From: SVTX01 sp051867975
GTDB lineage: Bacteria > Bacillota > Clostridia > Oscillospirales > CAG-272
Assembly: GCA_051867975.1 (NCBI GenBank)
Contig: JBJDZM010000009.1
Span: forward strand, 1 to 18,290
DNA length: 18,290 nucleotides
Reading direction: 5' to 3'
Shown piece by piece: positions 1-7,796 of the stretch (position 1 is the stretch's first letter; each line of letters starts with the position of its first letter). The translations under genes were made by a program, and so were the position numbers. A model generated the notes under the pieces. The model was given only the letters and a program-made list of their open reading frames with translations, ran no database searches and was not told the origin of the DNA.

Positions 1-201
1 AGCCTCATGGGACAGTATACGCCCGACTTTTACCTTGAATACGAAAAAGAAAACGGCAAAAATGACGAATATAAGAATCTCCGCCGCCGCTTGACCTCGT
101 TTGAGTATGATTCGGTTCTCTCGGTCGCGGAAAAGCTCGGATTTTCGGGCTACATGCAGGATATCTCCTCGTCAAGTGCAAAATATACACCCGAGTTCTG
201 A
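1..201 (+). CDS. Radical SAM protein, PflX-like (COG1313), C-terminal fragment
   Basis: The reading frame is open from the first base and stops with TGA at 199-201, so this is the 3' end of a gene that begins outside the window. About 66 residues are visible. The phrase SLMGQYTPDF, followed by an NLRRRLTSFEYDSVLSVAEKLGF-type helix and a GYMQ...SS..YTPEF tail, resembles the C-terminus of the PflX-like radical SAM family (often annotated as pyruvate formate-lyase activating enzyme-like; physiological substrate unknown). The CxxxCxxC cluster that would prove radical SAM chemistry lies upstream and is not visible, so the call rests on resemblance of the tail. The ATG at position 7 is internal, not a start. 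The last codons and the bases after the stop form a degenerate 34-bp tandem duplication. Confidence 0.7.
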   Translation, partial: SLMGQYTPDFYLEYEKENGKNDEYKNLRRRLTSFEYDSVLSVAEKLGFSGYMQDISSSSAKYTPEF

Positions 202-247
202 CGTATCTGCACCAAAAATTTCACCCGAATTCTGAGGTGTCCGCGCC
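180..247 (+). repeat. Degenerate 34-bp tandem duplication across the stop codon
   Basis: Bases 180-213 and 214-247 align at a constant offset of 34 with 26 of 34 identities, including CACCCGA, TTCTGA and several following positions. The first unit holds the final codons and stop of the radical SAM gene; the second is non-coding. It looks like an old local duplication of the gene's end. Confidence 0.6.
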
Positions 248-260
248 GCAAATTATCGTC

Positions 261-300
261 AAAAAGCACAAAAAGTCACCCCGATTTTTTGTGCTTTTTT
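261..300 (+). terminator. Rho-independent terminator
   Basis: AAAAAGCACAAAAA (261-274) can pair over 14 bp with TTTTTGTGCTTTTT (286-299) around an 11-nt loop, and the T run continues to 301. It lies 60 bases after the radical SAM stop codon and before the next promoter, so it most likely ends that transcript. The A-rich left arm means it could also work on the minus strand. Confidence 0.85.
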
Positions 301-324
301 TATGTCTCTTCACACAAAAAACAC

Positions 325-353
325 TTGCAATATATTATATTCCGTGATATAAT
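325..353 (+). promoter_or_regulatory. Sigma-A promoter of the MarR-ABC operon
   Basis: TTGCAA (325-330) and TATAAT (348-353) are separated by 17 bases. Transcription would start near 360, at the left edge of the palindromic candidate operator, which argues against an ATG at 359 being the start of the regulator. Confidence 0.85.
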
Positions 354-360
354 ATGAAAT

Positions 361-391
361 GGTTAACTACTTAACCGTTAACCGCTTAATT
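361..391. promoter_or_regulatory. Candidate MarR operator at the transcription start
   Basis: GGTTAA-CTAC-TTAACC (361-376) is a perfect 16-bp inverted repeat. It is followed by a second TTAACCG (378-384) in direct orientation to the one at 371-377, and by TTAATTAA. It sits just downstream of the -10 box and before the gene for a MarR-family repressor. Size, symmetry and place fit an autoregulatory MarR operator (inference). Confidence 0.65.
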
Positions 392-415
392 AAATTCTCA
401 AAAAGGAGGCATACC

Positions 416-937
416 TTGAACGAAAACAAAAATTCAGCATTGGAGCAAGACAGAGAAGCCTTGGTACAAAAGGCTGTCTTTACATTTATAGCCACCGACA
501 AGCTGCACCGCCGCGCCATCGAGCGCTGGGCATCGGACGCAGGCATGCACAGCTCCCAGCACCGCATGCTGATGCACCTTTCGCGCTGTGAGCATACCCC
601 CTCGCAAAAGGAGATAGCGGAGCATTTTGACATAAGCCCCGCCGCAGTCGCAGGGACGCTCAAAAAGCTCGAAGCCGACGGCTACATCGAGCGCGGAAAA
701 TGCTCCTGCCGTCAGGATTCCCGCTTCAACGAGGTGAAGATCACCGAGAGAGGGCGAGAGGCGATTCTCCAGAGCCGAAAATACTTCCGCCACGTCGACA
801 ACGAGGCGTTGCGCGGTTTTTCCGCCGAGGAGCTTGACACATTTATGGGATTCCTTGAAAGGATGCAGGAAAATCTCAAAAGCTGTGAGAGTATCGACTC
901 ACACGAAATCCCCGAAGAAAGGACAGATACAAAATGA
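416..937 (+). CDS. MarR-family transcriptional regulator
   Basis: A winged-helix repressor of 173 residues if started at TTG 416. That start is chosen because AAGGAGG (403-409) sits 6 bases upstream and because the alternative ATG at 359 would coincide with the predicted transcription start. The recognition region runs from about residue 61 to 81 (TPSQKEIAEHF, ISPAAVAGTLKKLEADGYIER) and leads into the wing. Dimerisation helices flank it, as in the MarR family. The wing carries two close cysteines (C96, C98), with C58 before the HTH, which could sense thiol stress or metal (inference). The stop overlaps the next gene by ATGA, giving translational coupling to the ABC exporter it probably represses until an amphipathic ligand binds. 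The inducer cannot be told from sequence. Confidence 0.92.
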   Translation: MNENKNSALEQDREALVQKAVFTFIATDKLHRRAIERWASDAGMHSSQHRMLMHLSRCEHTPSQKEIAEHFDISPAAVAGTLKKLEADGYIERGKCSCRQDSRFNEVKITERGREAILQSRKYFRHVDNEALRGFSAEELDTFMGFLERMQENLKSCESIDSHEIPEERTDTK

Positions 938-2697
938 AAAAATGGATGAAATACGTAAAGCCGTATCTTCTCTACTTCATCTTAGGACCTCTCTGCATGA
1001 TAGTTGAGGTCATTGGTGAGGTGCTGATGCCGCTTTATCTCGCCGAGGTCATAAACGGCATGGTCCCCGACCCCGTGACAGGTGTCGTTCCGCTTACGGT
1101 GGGCGGCTCTATGACAGTCATGCTTAAGATGATACTGACCGCGCTTATGATGATGGTAGGCGGTGTCGGCGGCGCATATTTCGGCGCGAAAGCGTCGGTC
1201 AATTTTGCGGCAGACCTGCGCGCAGATCTCTTCCGCAAGGTGCAGAGCTACAGCTTTGCCAACATCGACAAATTCTCGACAGGCTCGCTGGTCACACGTC
1301 TTACAAACGACGTCTCCCAGCTTCAGAACTTCGTCAACATGATGCTCCGCATGATGCTCCGCGCGCCCGGAATGCTCATAGGCGGTATTCTTATGGCGAT
1401 AAAATTAAGCCCCAACCTCTCGGTCGTCATGGCGGTCACGCTTCCCCTTCTGCTTATCTCAATTGCCATCCTCATCTCTCTCGGCATGCCGAGGTTTACC
1501 CGTATGCAGACGAAGATAGACAAATTAAACTCGACCGTGCAGGAAAACATAACCAACGTCCGCGTGGTAAAATCCTTTGTCCGCGAGGACTTTGAGACCG
1601 ACAAATTTGCCGAGGCGAACGGCGGACTCAAAAAGGCAGGCTTGTCTGCCATGAAGATCATGATATTCATGCAGCCGGTTCAGACCTTCTTCATGTACGT
1701 CACGACCGTACTCGTCATCTGGTTCGGAAGCCGTCTCGTTCTCAACCCCGAAACGGTCGGCTTTGGTGTCGGCGAGCTTTCTTCCTTTATAAACTATGTC
1801 TCTCAGATCCTTATGTCGCTCATGATGGTTACCATGATGCTGATGTATGCGTCCCGTGCGCTCGCTTCGGGCAAGCGAGTTCTTGAGGTTCTCGATGAAA
1901 AAATAGACATCACCGACAGCGAGAGTGCCGACGAGGGCAGACTTGTCACAAACGGCATGATCGAATTCAAGAATGTTACCTACCGCTACCACAAGCACAG
2001 CGAGGAGCCTGTCCTCGACAACATCAATCTGACTATCAAGGCAGGCTCGACCGTCGGAATCATCGGATCTACGGGATGCGGCAAGACGACGCTTGTCTCC
2101 CTCATTCCGAGACTCTACGACACCGACGAGGGTGAGATACTCATAGACGGAGTAAACGTCCGCGACTACACGCTCTACAATCTCCGTGAAAGCGTCGGAA
2201 TGGTGCTTCAGAAGAACGTACTTTTCTCGGGTACTATTGCCGAAAATCTCCGTTGGGGCAACGAAAACGCCACCGACGGCGAGATGATGGCGGCGGCGGA
2301 GCACGCCCAGGCGGACAAGTTCGTCAAGACCTTTTCGGACGGCTACGAGACCGAGCTTGTTGAGGGCGGAGTCAACGTCTCGGGCGGTCAGAAGCAACGT
2401 CTTTGCATCGCCCGCGCCCTGCTCAAAAACCCCAAGATAATCATTCTCGACGACTCGACGAGCGCGGTCGACACCGCGACCGAGGCACAGATACGCCGAG
2501 CCTTTGGCGAAGAGCTTGCCGACTCGACCAAGATAATCATCGCGCAGAGAATCTCCTCCGTCAAGGATGCCGACATGATAGTCGTCATGGACGAAGGCAG
2601 GATAACCGGTGTCGGAACTCACGACGAACTCATGAAGAACAACACCGAATATCAGGAGATATACAATTCTCAGATCTCCGGAAAGGAGGCAAACTGA
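934..2697 (+). CDS. ABC exporter half-transporter with degenerate ATP site (TM287/BmrC-like)
   Basis: 587 residues: a six-helix type IV exporter membrane domain (about residues 15-310) fused to an ATPase domain (about 345-575). Visible motifs are Walker A GSTGCGKTT (378-386), signature VSGGQKQR (from 482) and Walker B IIILDDSTSAVD. The catalytic glutamate is replaced by Asp507 and the H-loop histidine by Gln538 (IAQRIS). This pattern marks the subunit contributing the degenerate nucleotide site in heterodimeric exporters such as TM287/288 and BmrCD; the partner is the next gene. The start overlaps the MarR stop by 4 bp and AAAGGA lies at 918-923. Drug, lipid or peptide export is likely; the actual substrate is unknown. 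Confidence 0.93.
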   Translation: MKKWMKYVKPYLLYFILGPLCMIVEVIGEVLMPLYLAEVINGMVPDPVTGVVPLTVGGSMTVMLKMILTALMMMVGGVGGAYFGAKASVNFAADLRADLFRKVQSYSFANIDKFSTGSLVTRLTNDVSQLQNFVNMMLRMMLRAPGMLIGGILMAIKLSPNLSVVMAVTLPLLLISIAILISLGMPRFTRMQTKIDKLNSTVQENITNVRVVKSFVREDFETDKFAEANGGLKKAGLSAMKIMIFMQPVQTFFMYVTTVLVIWFGSRLVLNPETVGFGVGELSSFINYVSQILMSLMMVTMMLMYASRALASGKRVLEVLDEKIDITDSESADEGRLVTNGMIEFKNVTYRYHKHSEEPVLDNINLTIKAGSTVGIIGSTGCGKTTLVSLIPRLYDTDEGEILIDGVNVRDYTLYNLRESVGMVLQKNVLFSGTIAENLRWGNENATDGEMMAAAEHAQADKFVKTFSDGYETELVEGGVNVSGGQKQRLCIARALLKNPKIIILDDSTSAVDTATEAQIRRAFGEELADSTKIIIAQRISSVKDADMIVVMDEGRITGVGTHDELMKNNTEYQEIYNSQISGKEAN

Positions 2698-2698
2698 T

Positions 2699-4729
2699 AT
2701 GGCACGCAAACTCGAAGAACTCCAAAGACAGTATCACAGCGCATCAAAGCCCGCAGGAGGTCCCGGCGGACCCGGCGGACCCGGCGGTCCCGGAGGCGGT
2801 CCTCACGGCGGCGGTCCTCGCGGCGGCAGAGGCGGAAACAGTGCCAAGGGTAAGCCGAAGAACCTCAAAAAGACGGTCTCAAGACTGCTTTCGTACGTCG
2901 GCAAATACAAGGCTCTGCTCCTCGTCGTTTTCCTTTTCATGATACTCAATACCGCGATGTCGCTCGTCGGCGGATATATGACTCGTCCGATAATCAACCG
3001 CCTGTCGGAATACGTCGGACTTGAGGTAAGTCAGGAGTCGTTGAACACACCCATATATCAGGTGCTTGACTCAGCAATCGAGACCGTCAAAAACGGCGCG
3101 ACGGGCTTGATCTCAACATTGGTCGGCGAGAGCTACAACCCCGTGGCTGCCGAGGTCATGTTCTACGTCACGTCGGCTCTCATCATCCTCGTCTGCATCT
3201 ATTTTGTCGGAATACTGACCAACTACTTGCAGTCAAGAGTCATGATGATAATTTCTCAAAACGCAGTTGAAAGGATAAGAAACGACCTCTTTACAAAGCT
3301 TCAAAGGCTGCCCGTCCGTTACTTCGATTCACATCCGACGGGCGAGGTAATGTCGCGCTTTACAAACGACGTTGACAACATCGACGTCATGTTCAGCAAC
3401 TCCCTTGTAAGCATTGTTTCGGGTGTTATCTCGCTTATCGGAACGCTTGTCTTCATGATAACGACCAACGTCTGGCTGACTCTCATTACGATAGTCTTCA
3501 TTCCCTTCTTCATAATCGGCGGAGGAAAGATCGCAGGCGCGTCGAGAAAATATTACTCCGGTCAGCAGGCGGCGCTCGGCGCGGCGAACGGCTACGTTGA
3601 AGAGACGGTCACGGGACAGAAGGTCGTCAAGGTCTTCAACCACGAGGGCGTATGCTGTGAGGAATTTGAAACGCTCAACGAGGACCTGCGCAACAAGCAG
3701 ATGAAAGCGCAGTTCTACGGCGGCATCATGGGACCCGTCATGCACAACGTGAGCATGATAAGCTACTCGGTGACCATCGGTGTCGGCGGCATACTCATGG
3801 TACTCGGCAAGCTCGACCCCGGTGCGCTCCAGCTCTTTGCGCAGTACTCAAAGCAGTTCTCAATGCCGATAAACAACATCTCCCAGCAGACCGCAACGAT
3901 ATTCTCCGCCTTAGCCGGTGCCGAGCGAGTCTTTGCGGTCATGGACGAAGCCCCCGAGACGGTCGACTCTGAAAACGCAATTGACATGCCCGACATGAAG
4001 GGCGACGTGGTATTTGAGAACGTGACCTTCGGCTACAACCCCGACAAGGTCATCTTGAAGAACATTTCCCTCTACGCGCACCCTGCCCAGAAGATTGCCT
4101 TCGTCGGCTCTACGGGCGCGGGAAAAACGACGGTCACAAACCTGCTCTCTCGCTTCTATGACATAGATGCGGGTAAGATTACGATTGACGGAGTTGACAT
4201 TCGCGACATCAAGCGCGACAGTCTGCGCTCCAATATCGCCATGGTGCTTCAGGACACACACCTCTTCACGGGAACTGTCATGGAGAACATTCGTTACGGC
4301 AGACCCGACGCTACCGACGACGAGGTGATCGAGGCGGCAAAGACCGCCAGCGCGCACAGCTTTATCATGCGCCTTGAAAACGGCTACGACACCCTGCTTG
4401 AGGGCGACGGAGCGAACCTCTCGCAAGGTCAGCGACAGCTTCTCAATATCGCCCGCGCGGCACTCTCCAAAGCGCCTATCCTCGTCCTCGACGAGGCGAC
4501 AAGCTCGGTCGATACACGTACCGAACGCCATATCGAGCATGGTCTGGCACGCCTCATGTCCTCGCGCACGACCTTCGTCATCGCCCACCGACTCTCAACC
4601 GTCCGCAACGCAAACGCCATTATGGTGCTTGAACACGGCGAAATCATCGAACGCGGTACACACGAACAGCTCCTTGAAATGAAAGGACGTTACTACGAGC
4701 TTTATACGGGTAAGAGAGAGCTGGATTGA
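2699..4729 (+). CDS. ABC exporter half-transporter with canonical ATP site (TM288/BmrD-like)
   Basis: 676 residues; membrane domain roughly 60-400 and ATPase domain roughly 430-665. Walker A GSTGAGKTT (470-478), Walker B ILVLDEATS with catalytic Glu599, and H-loop His630 (IAHRLST) are intact, but the signature reads LSQGQ (574-578) instead of LSGGQ. This complements the upstream subunit: the altered signature faces the other chain's degenerate Walker B, as in TM288. Translation starts at ATG 2699, one base after the previous stop, with AAAGGAGG (2682-2689) 9 bases upstream. Residues about 18-48 are a cytosolic Gly/Pro-rich low-complexity tail encoded by 9-bp DNA repeats. The stretch between the first helices (about 100-150) is long and may form an extracellular loop. 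The last gene of the operon. Confidence 0.93.
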   Translation: MARKLEELQRQYHSASKPAGGPGGPGGPGGPGGGPHGGGPRGGRGGNSAKGKPKNLKKTVSRLLSYVGKYKALLLVVFLFMILNTAMSLVGGYMTRPIINRLSEYVGLEVSQESLNTPIYQVLDSAIETVKNGATGLISTLVGESYNPVAAEVMFYVTSALIILVCIYFVGILTNYLQSRVMMIISQNAVERIRNDLFTKLQRLPVRYFDSHPTGEVMSRFTNDVDNIDVMFSNSLVSIVSGVISLIGTLVFMITTNVWLTLITIVFIPFFIIGGGKIAGASRKYYSGQQAALGAANGYVEETVTGQKVVKVFNHEGVCCEEFETLNEDLRNKQMKAQFYGGIMGPVMHNVSMISYSVTIGVGGILMVLGKLDPGALQLFAQYSKQFSMPINNISQQTATIFSALAGAERVFAVMDEAPETVDSENAIDMPDMKGDVVFENVTFGYNPDKVILKNISLYAHPAQKIAFVGSTGAGKTTVTNLLSRFYDIDAGKITIDGVDIRDIKRDSLRSNIAMVLQDTHLFTGTVMENIRYGRPDATDDEVIEAAKTASAHSFIMRLENGYDTLLEGDGANLSQGQRQLLNIARAALSKAPILVLDEATSSVDTRTERHIEHGLARLMSSRTTFVIAHRLSTVRNANAIMVLEHGEIIERGTHEQLLEMKGRYYELYTGKRELD

Positions 4730-4751
4730 TGGTTAGCCGGTGCTATGGATT

Positions 4752-4786
4752 TAGGGAAACCCCTTTTGAGAAAGGGGGTTTCCCTA
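4752..4786. repeat. Palindromic intergenic repeat
   Basis: TAGGGAAACCCC (4752-4763) pairs with GGGGTTTCCCTA (4775-4786), a 12-bp stem. It is followed by the tail AAAACTTTTAATA (4799-4811), which matches the tail of the palindrome at 10391 in 12 of 13 bases. It lies 22 bases after the exporter stop and could protect or end that transcript. Confidence 0.7.
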
Positions 4787-4839
4787 TAACCCTTCCCGAA
4801 AACTTTTAATATTTTGGGTTCTAACTGCCGTGGAGTGAC

Positions 4840-4865
4840 GCTGATTTTCGCCTGCGAAAATCAGC
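4840..4865. repeat. 12-bp perfect stem-loop
   Basis: GCTGATTTTCGC (4840-4851) and GCGAAAATCAGC (4854-4865) form a perfect inverted repeat with a 2-base centre. No T run follows, so it is not an ordinary terminator. The near-zero loop resembles the palindromes at 10391 and 18253. The rest of 4730-4927 shows no gene. Confidence 0.6.
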
Positions 4866-4927
4866 CTACTGAGATATTCCGTGTTGGAACAGTGTTGAAC
4901 CCAGCCGATATTGCTCAACTTAACAAT

Positions 4928-4962
4928 AAAGCCTATCTGAGTTTTGGCTCGGATAGGCTTTT
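4928..4962. terminator. Probably bidirectional terminator between convergent genes
   Basis: AAAGCCTATC (4928-4937) pairs with GATAGGCTTT (4952-4961), and an inner GAG/CTC adds three pairs beyond one mismatch. On the plus strand it is followed by TTGTTTGG; on the minus strand the stem ends in TTTATTGTT. It lies between the ABC exporter (+) and the vWA lipoprotein (-), so it can serve both transcripts. Confidence 0.75.
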
Positions 4963-4980
4963 GTTTGGTTATGAGGTTGT

Positions 4981-6591
4981 TTAGGTGTATAGTTTATTTG
5001 CGAGCTTGCGGAGCAAGTCGAGGAATTCCGCTCTTTCGGGATATTCCGAAAGGTTGAGAGATTCAAGCTCTTCGATGATACCGTCAAGCGTACTGTCACC
5101 GAGATATTGGCTCTTTCGGAGTATCATGCAGGTCTCGATGACTGCACAGAGGAATTTGGAGTCGGCATCTTCTCCCGAGCTTATATCCGAGCGGTCGATT
5201 TGGTACTCATTGAGGTGGCTGAGCGGCTCTCCGGGATTTTTATATCTTGTGCGCAATGTAGCTAAAACTTCTGCGCCCGGCACCTGCTCTGCAAGCTTAA
5301 TTTCGTAGCAGACGGTTACCTGATGCGACGCGCCGACCTCGCCTGCGTCCTTGGTGTCGTCGTTGAAATCTTCTTTATCAAGCAGACGGTTTTCGTATCC
5401 GACAAGGCGGTAGGCTTCAACGGCATCGGCGTTGAATTCCAGCTGGAGCTTGACGTCCTCGGCGACCGTATAAAGAGTTCCGAGGATATCGGTTCCGAAG
5501 ACCTTTTCCGCCTCGCTCTCGCCGTCGATATAGTAATATACGCCGTTTCCGTTGTCCGCAAGTGCTTCCATATTGGAATCCTTATAGTTGCCCGAGCCGA
5601 AGCCGAGTACGGAGAGGTAAACACCTTGGTCACGCTTTTGTTCGATGTAGGCGGTAAGCTCGCTTTGCGAGGAGATGCCGACGTTGAGGTCGCCGTCACT
5701 CGCCATGATAATACGGTTATTTCCGCCCTCAATATAATATTCCTCGGCTATTTGGTACGCCTTCGTCAAGCCTGCCTCGCCGTTCGTTGAGCCTTTGGCA
5801 CTTAGCGAATTGATTGCGCTCATGATTGTTTCGCTCTTGCTTCCCATGCAGCCCTCAAGCACGACCGCCTCACGTCCCGAATAGGTCACGATTGAGACGA
5901 TATCGTTCTCTCCGAGATTGCCGACAAGGTATGAAAACGCCTTTTTGAGCAAAGGTAGCTTATCTTGGCTTGACATTGAACCCGAAACGTCGATCAAAAA
6001 TACGAGATTGTTTCCCTTTGAGGGCTTTGCCTGCTCTGCCTGAAGGGTAAGGCGCAGGAGCATGGTCTCACTGTTCCACGGGCAGGGCGTTACGGAAGTG
6101 TAAGCCCCGAAAAGCTCGCCGCCCTTCGGCTGCGGCACGTCGTATTTAAAATAATTGATAAATTCCTCGGTGCGGAACGCGCTTCCGCTGTTTCTAAGCT
6201 CACTCAAAGTATATCCCGAGTTTACCATCTTGCGGAAGAAGGCGTACGATGCGGTATCAACGTCCGCCGAGAAGGTCGAGATATTGTTCTCCGCGGTGCT
6301 TATAAAGGGGTTTTCGGCGATTACGGGCGGCGCCTGTCCAACGTCTTCGTCATCACCCTGCTCGGGAGACTCGCCGGGCTGCTGGATCTCGCCCGCCTCC
6401 CCGTATTCCGCGTCTTGGTCACCCGCCGGTACCGTGGGTATTCCGCCGGGATAGGACTCTCCCTTGCTCGGTGGCATATTGTTAATCATGTCATCTTCAT
6501 TCGCGGCGGCACTGCATCCCACAAAGGCAAGCAGGGTGAGCGCGGCAAGCACAAGTGCGGTCAATTTCTGAAGTGATTTTGTGTTTTTCAT
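4981..6591 (-). CDS. YfbK-like von Willebrand factor A domain lipoprotein
   Basis: 536 residues. The N-terminus is a lipoprotein signal: basic MKNTKSLQK, a hydrophobic core, then the lipobox LAFVGC with Cys26 as lipidation site, so the protein is predicted to be anchored outside the membrane. An acidic Gly/Pro-rich linker (33-90) leads to the YfbK-type N-terminal region (ISTFSADVDTASYAFFRKMV, about 104-122). The vWA domain follows, with a complete MIDAS start DVSGS (Asp201, Ser203, Ser205) and a later SDGDLNVG. The C-terminal part fits the DUF3520-type domain that follows vWA in YfbK proteins. Function in the family is poorly defined; metal-dependent protein binding is expected from the MIDAS. 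It starts 27 bases after the anti-sigma-like gene, so it is the probable operon end and possibly the output of the sigma factor. Confidence 0.9.
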   Translation of the reverse strand: MKNTKSLQKLTALVLAALTLLAFVGCSAAANEDDMINNMPPSKGESYPGGIPTVPAGDQDAEYGEAGEIQQPGESPEQGDDEDVGQAPPVIAENPFISTAENNISTFSADVDTASYAFFRKMVNSGYTLSELRNSGSAFRTEEFINYFKYDVPQPKGGELFGAYTSVTPCPWNSETMLLRLTLQAEQAKPSKGNNLVFLIDVSGSMSSQDKLPLLKKAFSYLVGNLGENDIVSIVTYSGREAVVLEGCMGSKSETIMSAINSLSAKGSTNGEAGLTKAYQIAEEYYIEGGNNRIIMASDGDLNVGISSQSELTAYIEQKRDQGVYLSVLGFGSGNYKDSNMEALADNGNGVYYYIDGESEAEKVFGTDILGTLYTVAEDVKLQLEFNADAVEAYRLVGYENRLLDKEDFNDDTKDAGEVGASHQVTVCYEIKLAEQVPGAEVLATLRTRYKNPGEPLSHLNEYQIDRSDISSGEDADSKFLCAVIETCMILRKSQYLGDSTLDGIIEELESLNLSEYPERAEFLDLLRKLANKLYT

Positions 6592-6618
6592 AGTAATCCC
6601 CTATTCTGCCAAAAGGCA

Positions 6619-7212
6619 TTAACTTAAAATTTCCGAAACACATTCAATAAATTTTTCGCTTGGGATTATCTCAGGTTCGTAGTCAAACAGGACTATTCCC
6701 TCGTTTCCAAGCGTTTTTTTGAGATACGGCGAGCGTACATTTCCCTTTCCGTCAAGCACCCAGACCTTGCAGTCAAGGTCAAACGAGGCATCTCCTACAC
6801 TCTTTCCCCTGCCCAGCTCGTTTTGCAGACGCTCAAGCTGACTTTTGCTCAACTCGAAGACGAAGATATCTCCGCTCTCGCCGTCCTGCCAGACAAGGCT
6901 CGGCGAGCCGAAGTATGAAAGGCTCTCAAGGCTCTCAAGTCTTGTCGCATGCACACTGCCCGAGGACAGCGCGCCGTCAAGAGTTGCGGTATAAGGCTCG
7001 CCATCATCGTTTGTGTTCATATCGAGCGCGGCACGGATAAACGGCATTGCAATTGCAAAAAAGCAAGCGAGGACAAGACACGCGGCTATGAGTCCCAAGC
7101 GATAGCTCCGCAGGCGTGACGGCTTGTAGTTCACCGCTTCGCAGAGCAGGCGGTCGTCGATCTCGCCTATCTCCGAGAGCAGCTTTTCAACCTTTTCTTT
7201 TCTGTCTCTCAT
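6619..7212 (-). CDS. Predicted single-pass membrane anti-sigma factor
   Basis: 197 residues with no close match that I can name. The N-terminal 35 residues are charged and helical (KVEKLLSEIGEIDDRLLCEA), as in the cytosolic sigma-binding ends of Clostridia anti-sigma proteins. One hydrophobic segment (about 39-58) follows, then an extracytoplasmic domain of about 135 residues with alternating short strands. The gene overlaps the sigma factor stop by ATGA. Position, topology and coupling make it the likely membrane anti-sigma that holds the ECF factor until a surface signal releases it. This is inference from context; no zinc-binding HxxxCxxC motif of the ZAS class is present. Confidence 0.75.
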   Translation of the reverse strand: MRDRKEKVEKLLSEIGEIDDRLLCEAVNYKPSRLRSYRLGLIAACLVLACFFAIAMPFIRAALDMNTNDDGEPYTATLDGALSSGSVHATRLESLESLSYFGSPSLVWQDGESGDIFVFELSKSQLERLQNELGRGKSVGDASFDLDCKVWVLDGKGNVRSPYLKKTLGNEGIVLFDYEPEIIPSEKFIECVSEILS

Positions 7213-7760
7213 AAAAGCTCATTTTCCTCCAATCTCTCCTGCAATTCTTTTCTCATACGGAAAAGTGTGGTTTTGACCTTTGATTCGCCGACGCAAACTT
7301 GCTCGGATATCTCGGAAACCGATTTTGAATAGAAATAGCGGAGGACGAACATGACTCGCTTTTCCTTCGGCTGGGAATAGAGAAAATCATTTATCTCATC
7401 GCGCAGAAGCTTGCTTTCATACTGCCTCTCGACTCGGTCCTCGGACGGTATGCACTCGTCAAGCTCGGAGACGATCTCGTTCATACCGCCCCGCTTTTCC
7501 CTGTGCTTTGCGCGGAAGCGGTCGACCGAAATTCGACGTGTTATCTTCGAGAGAAACGCACCGAGAAACTCGGGACGTGCTTCGGGCATGGCGTTCCAGG
7601 CATCGAGGTAGGTATCGTTGACACACTCCTCGGCATCCTCGTATGAGGAAAGCAGGGAGTATGACAGCGAAGAAAGCATCCTGCCGTATTTTTTCTGGGA
7701 TTCGGTAATGGCTCTCTCATTCCTTGCCCAATACAAATCAACTATTTTGCCATCATCCAT
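7209..7760 (-). CDS. ECF-type RNA polymerase sigma factor
   Basis: 183 residues from ATG 7760, chosen over an in-frame TTG at 7796 because AAAAGGAAG (7776-7768) lies 7 bases upstream and because the candidate promoter's -10 box lies directly beside that TTG. Region 2 (about residues 22-90) contains SSYEDAEECVNDTYLDAWNAMP, the core-binding and -10 melting part. Region 4 (about 130-178) contains EISEQVCVGESKVKTTLFRMRKEL, the -35 recognition helix-turn-helix. Only regions 2 and 4 are present, as in ECF factors. It is translationally coupled to the membrane protein downstream, with a vWA lipoprotein as third gene. It probably directs its own operon from the promoter at 7797-7825. Confidence 0.93.
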   Translation of the reverse strand: MDDGKIVDLYWARNERAITESQKKYGRMLSSLSYSLLSSYEDAEECVNDTYLDAWNAMPEARPEFLGAFLSKITRRISVDRFRAKHREKRGGMNEIVSELDECIPSEDRVERQYESKLLRDEINDFLYSQPKEKRVMFVLRYFYSKSVSEISEQVCVGESKVKTTLFRMRKELQERLEENELL

Positions 7761-7796
7761 GGTTTGACTTCCTTTTGTGTTTCGGGCTTCAACCAA

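Noticed and set aside
359..415. ATG start of the MarR regulator at 359
   Set aside because: It coincides with the predicted transcription start and candidate operator; TTG 416 has a near-perfect ribosome site.
1525..2709. 394-codon open frame on the minus strand opposite the first ABC gene
   Set aside because: It lies wholly antisense to a gene with intact ABC motifs, has no ribosome site, and its product is a low-complexity Asp/Val/Arg-rich shadow.
3911..4588. 225-codon open frame on the minus strand opposite the second ABC gene
   Set aside because: Antisense to the conserved ATPase domain; long only because of GC-biased third positions.
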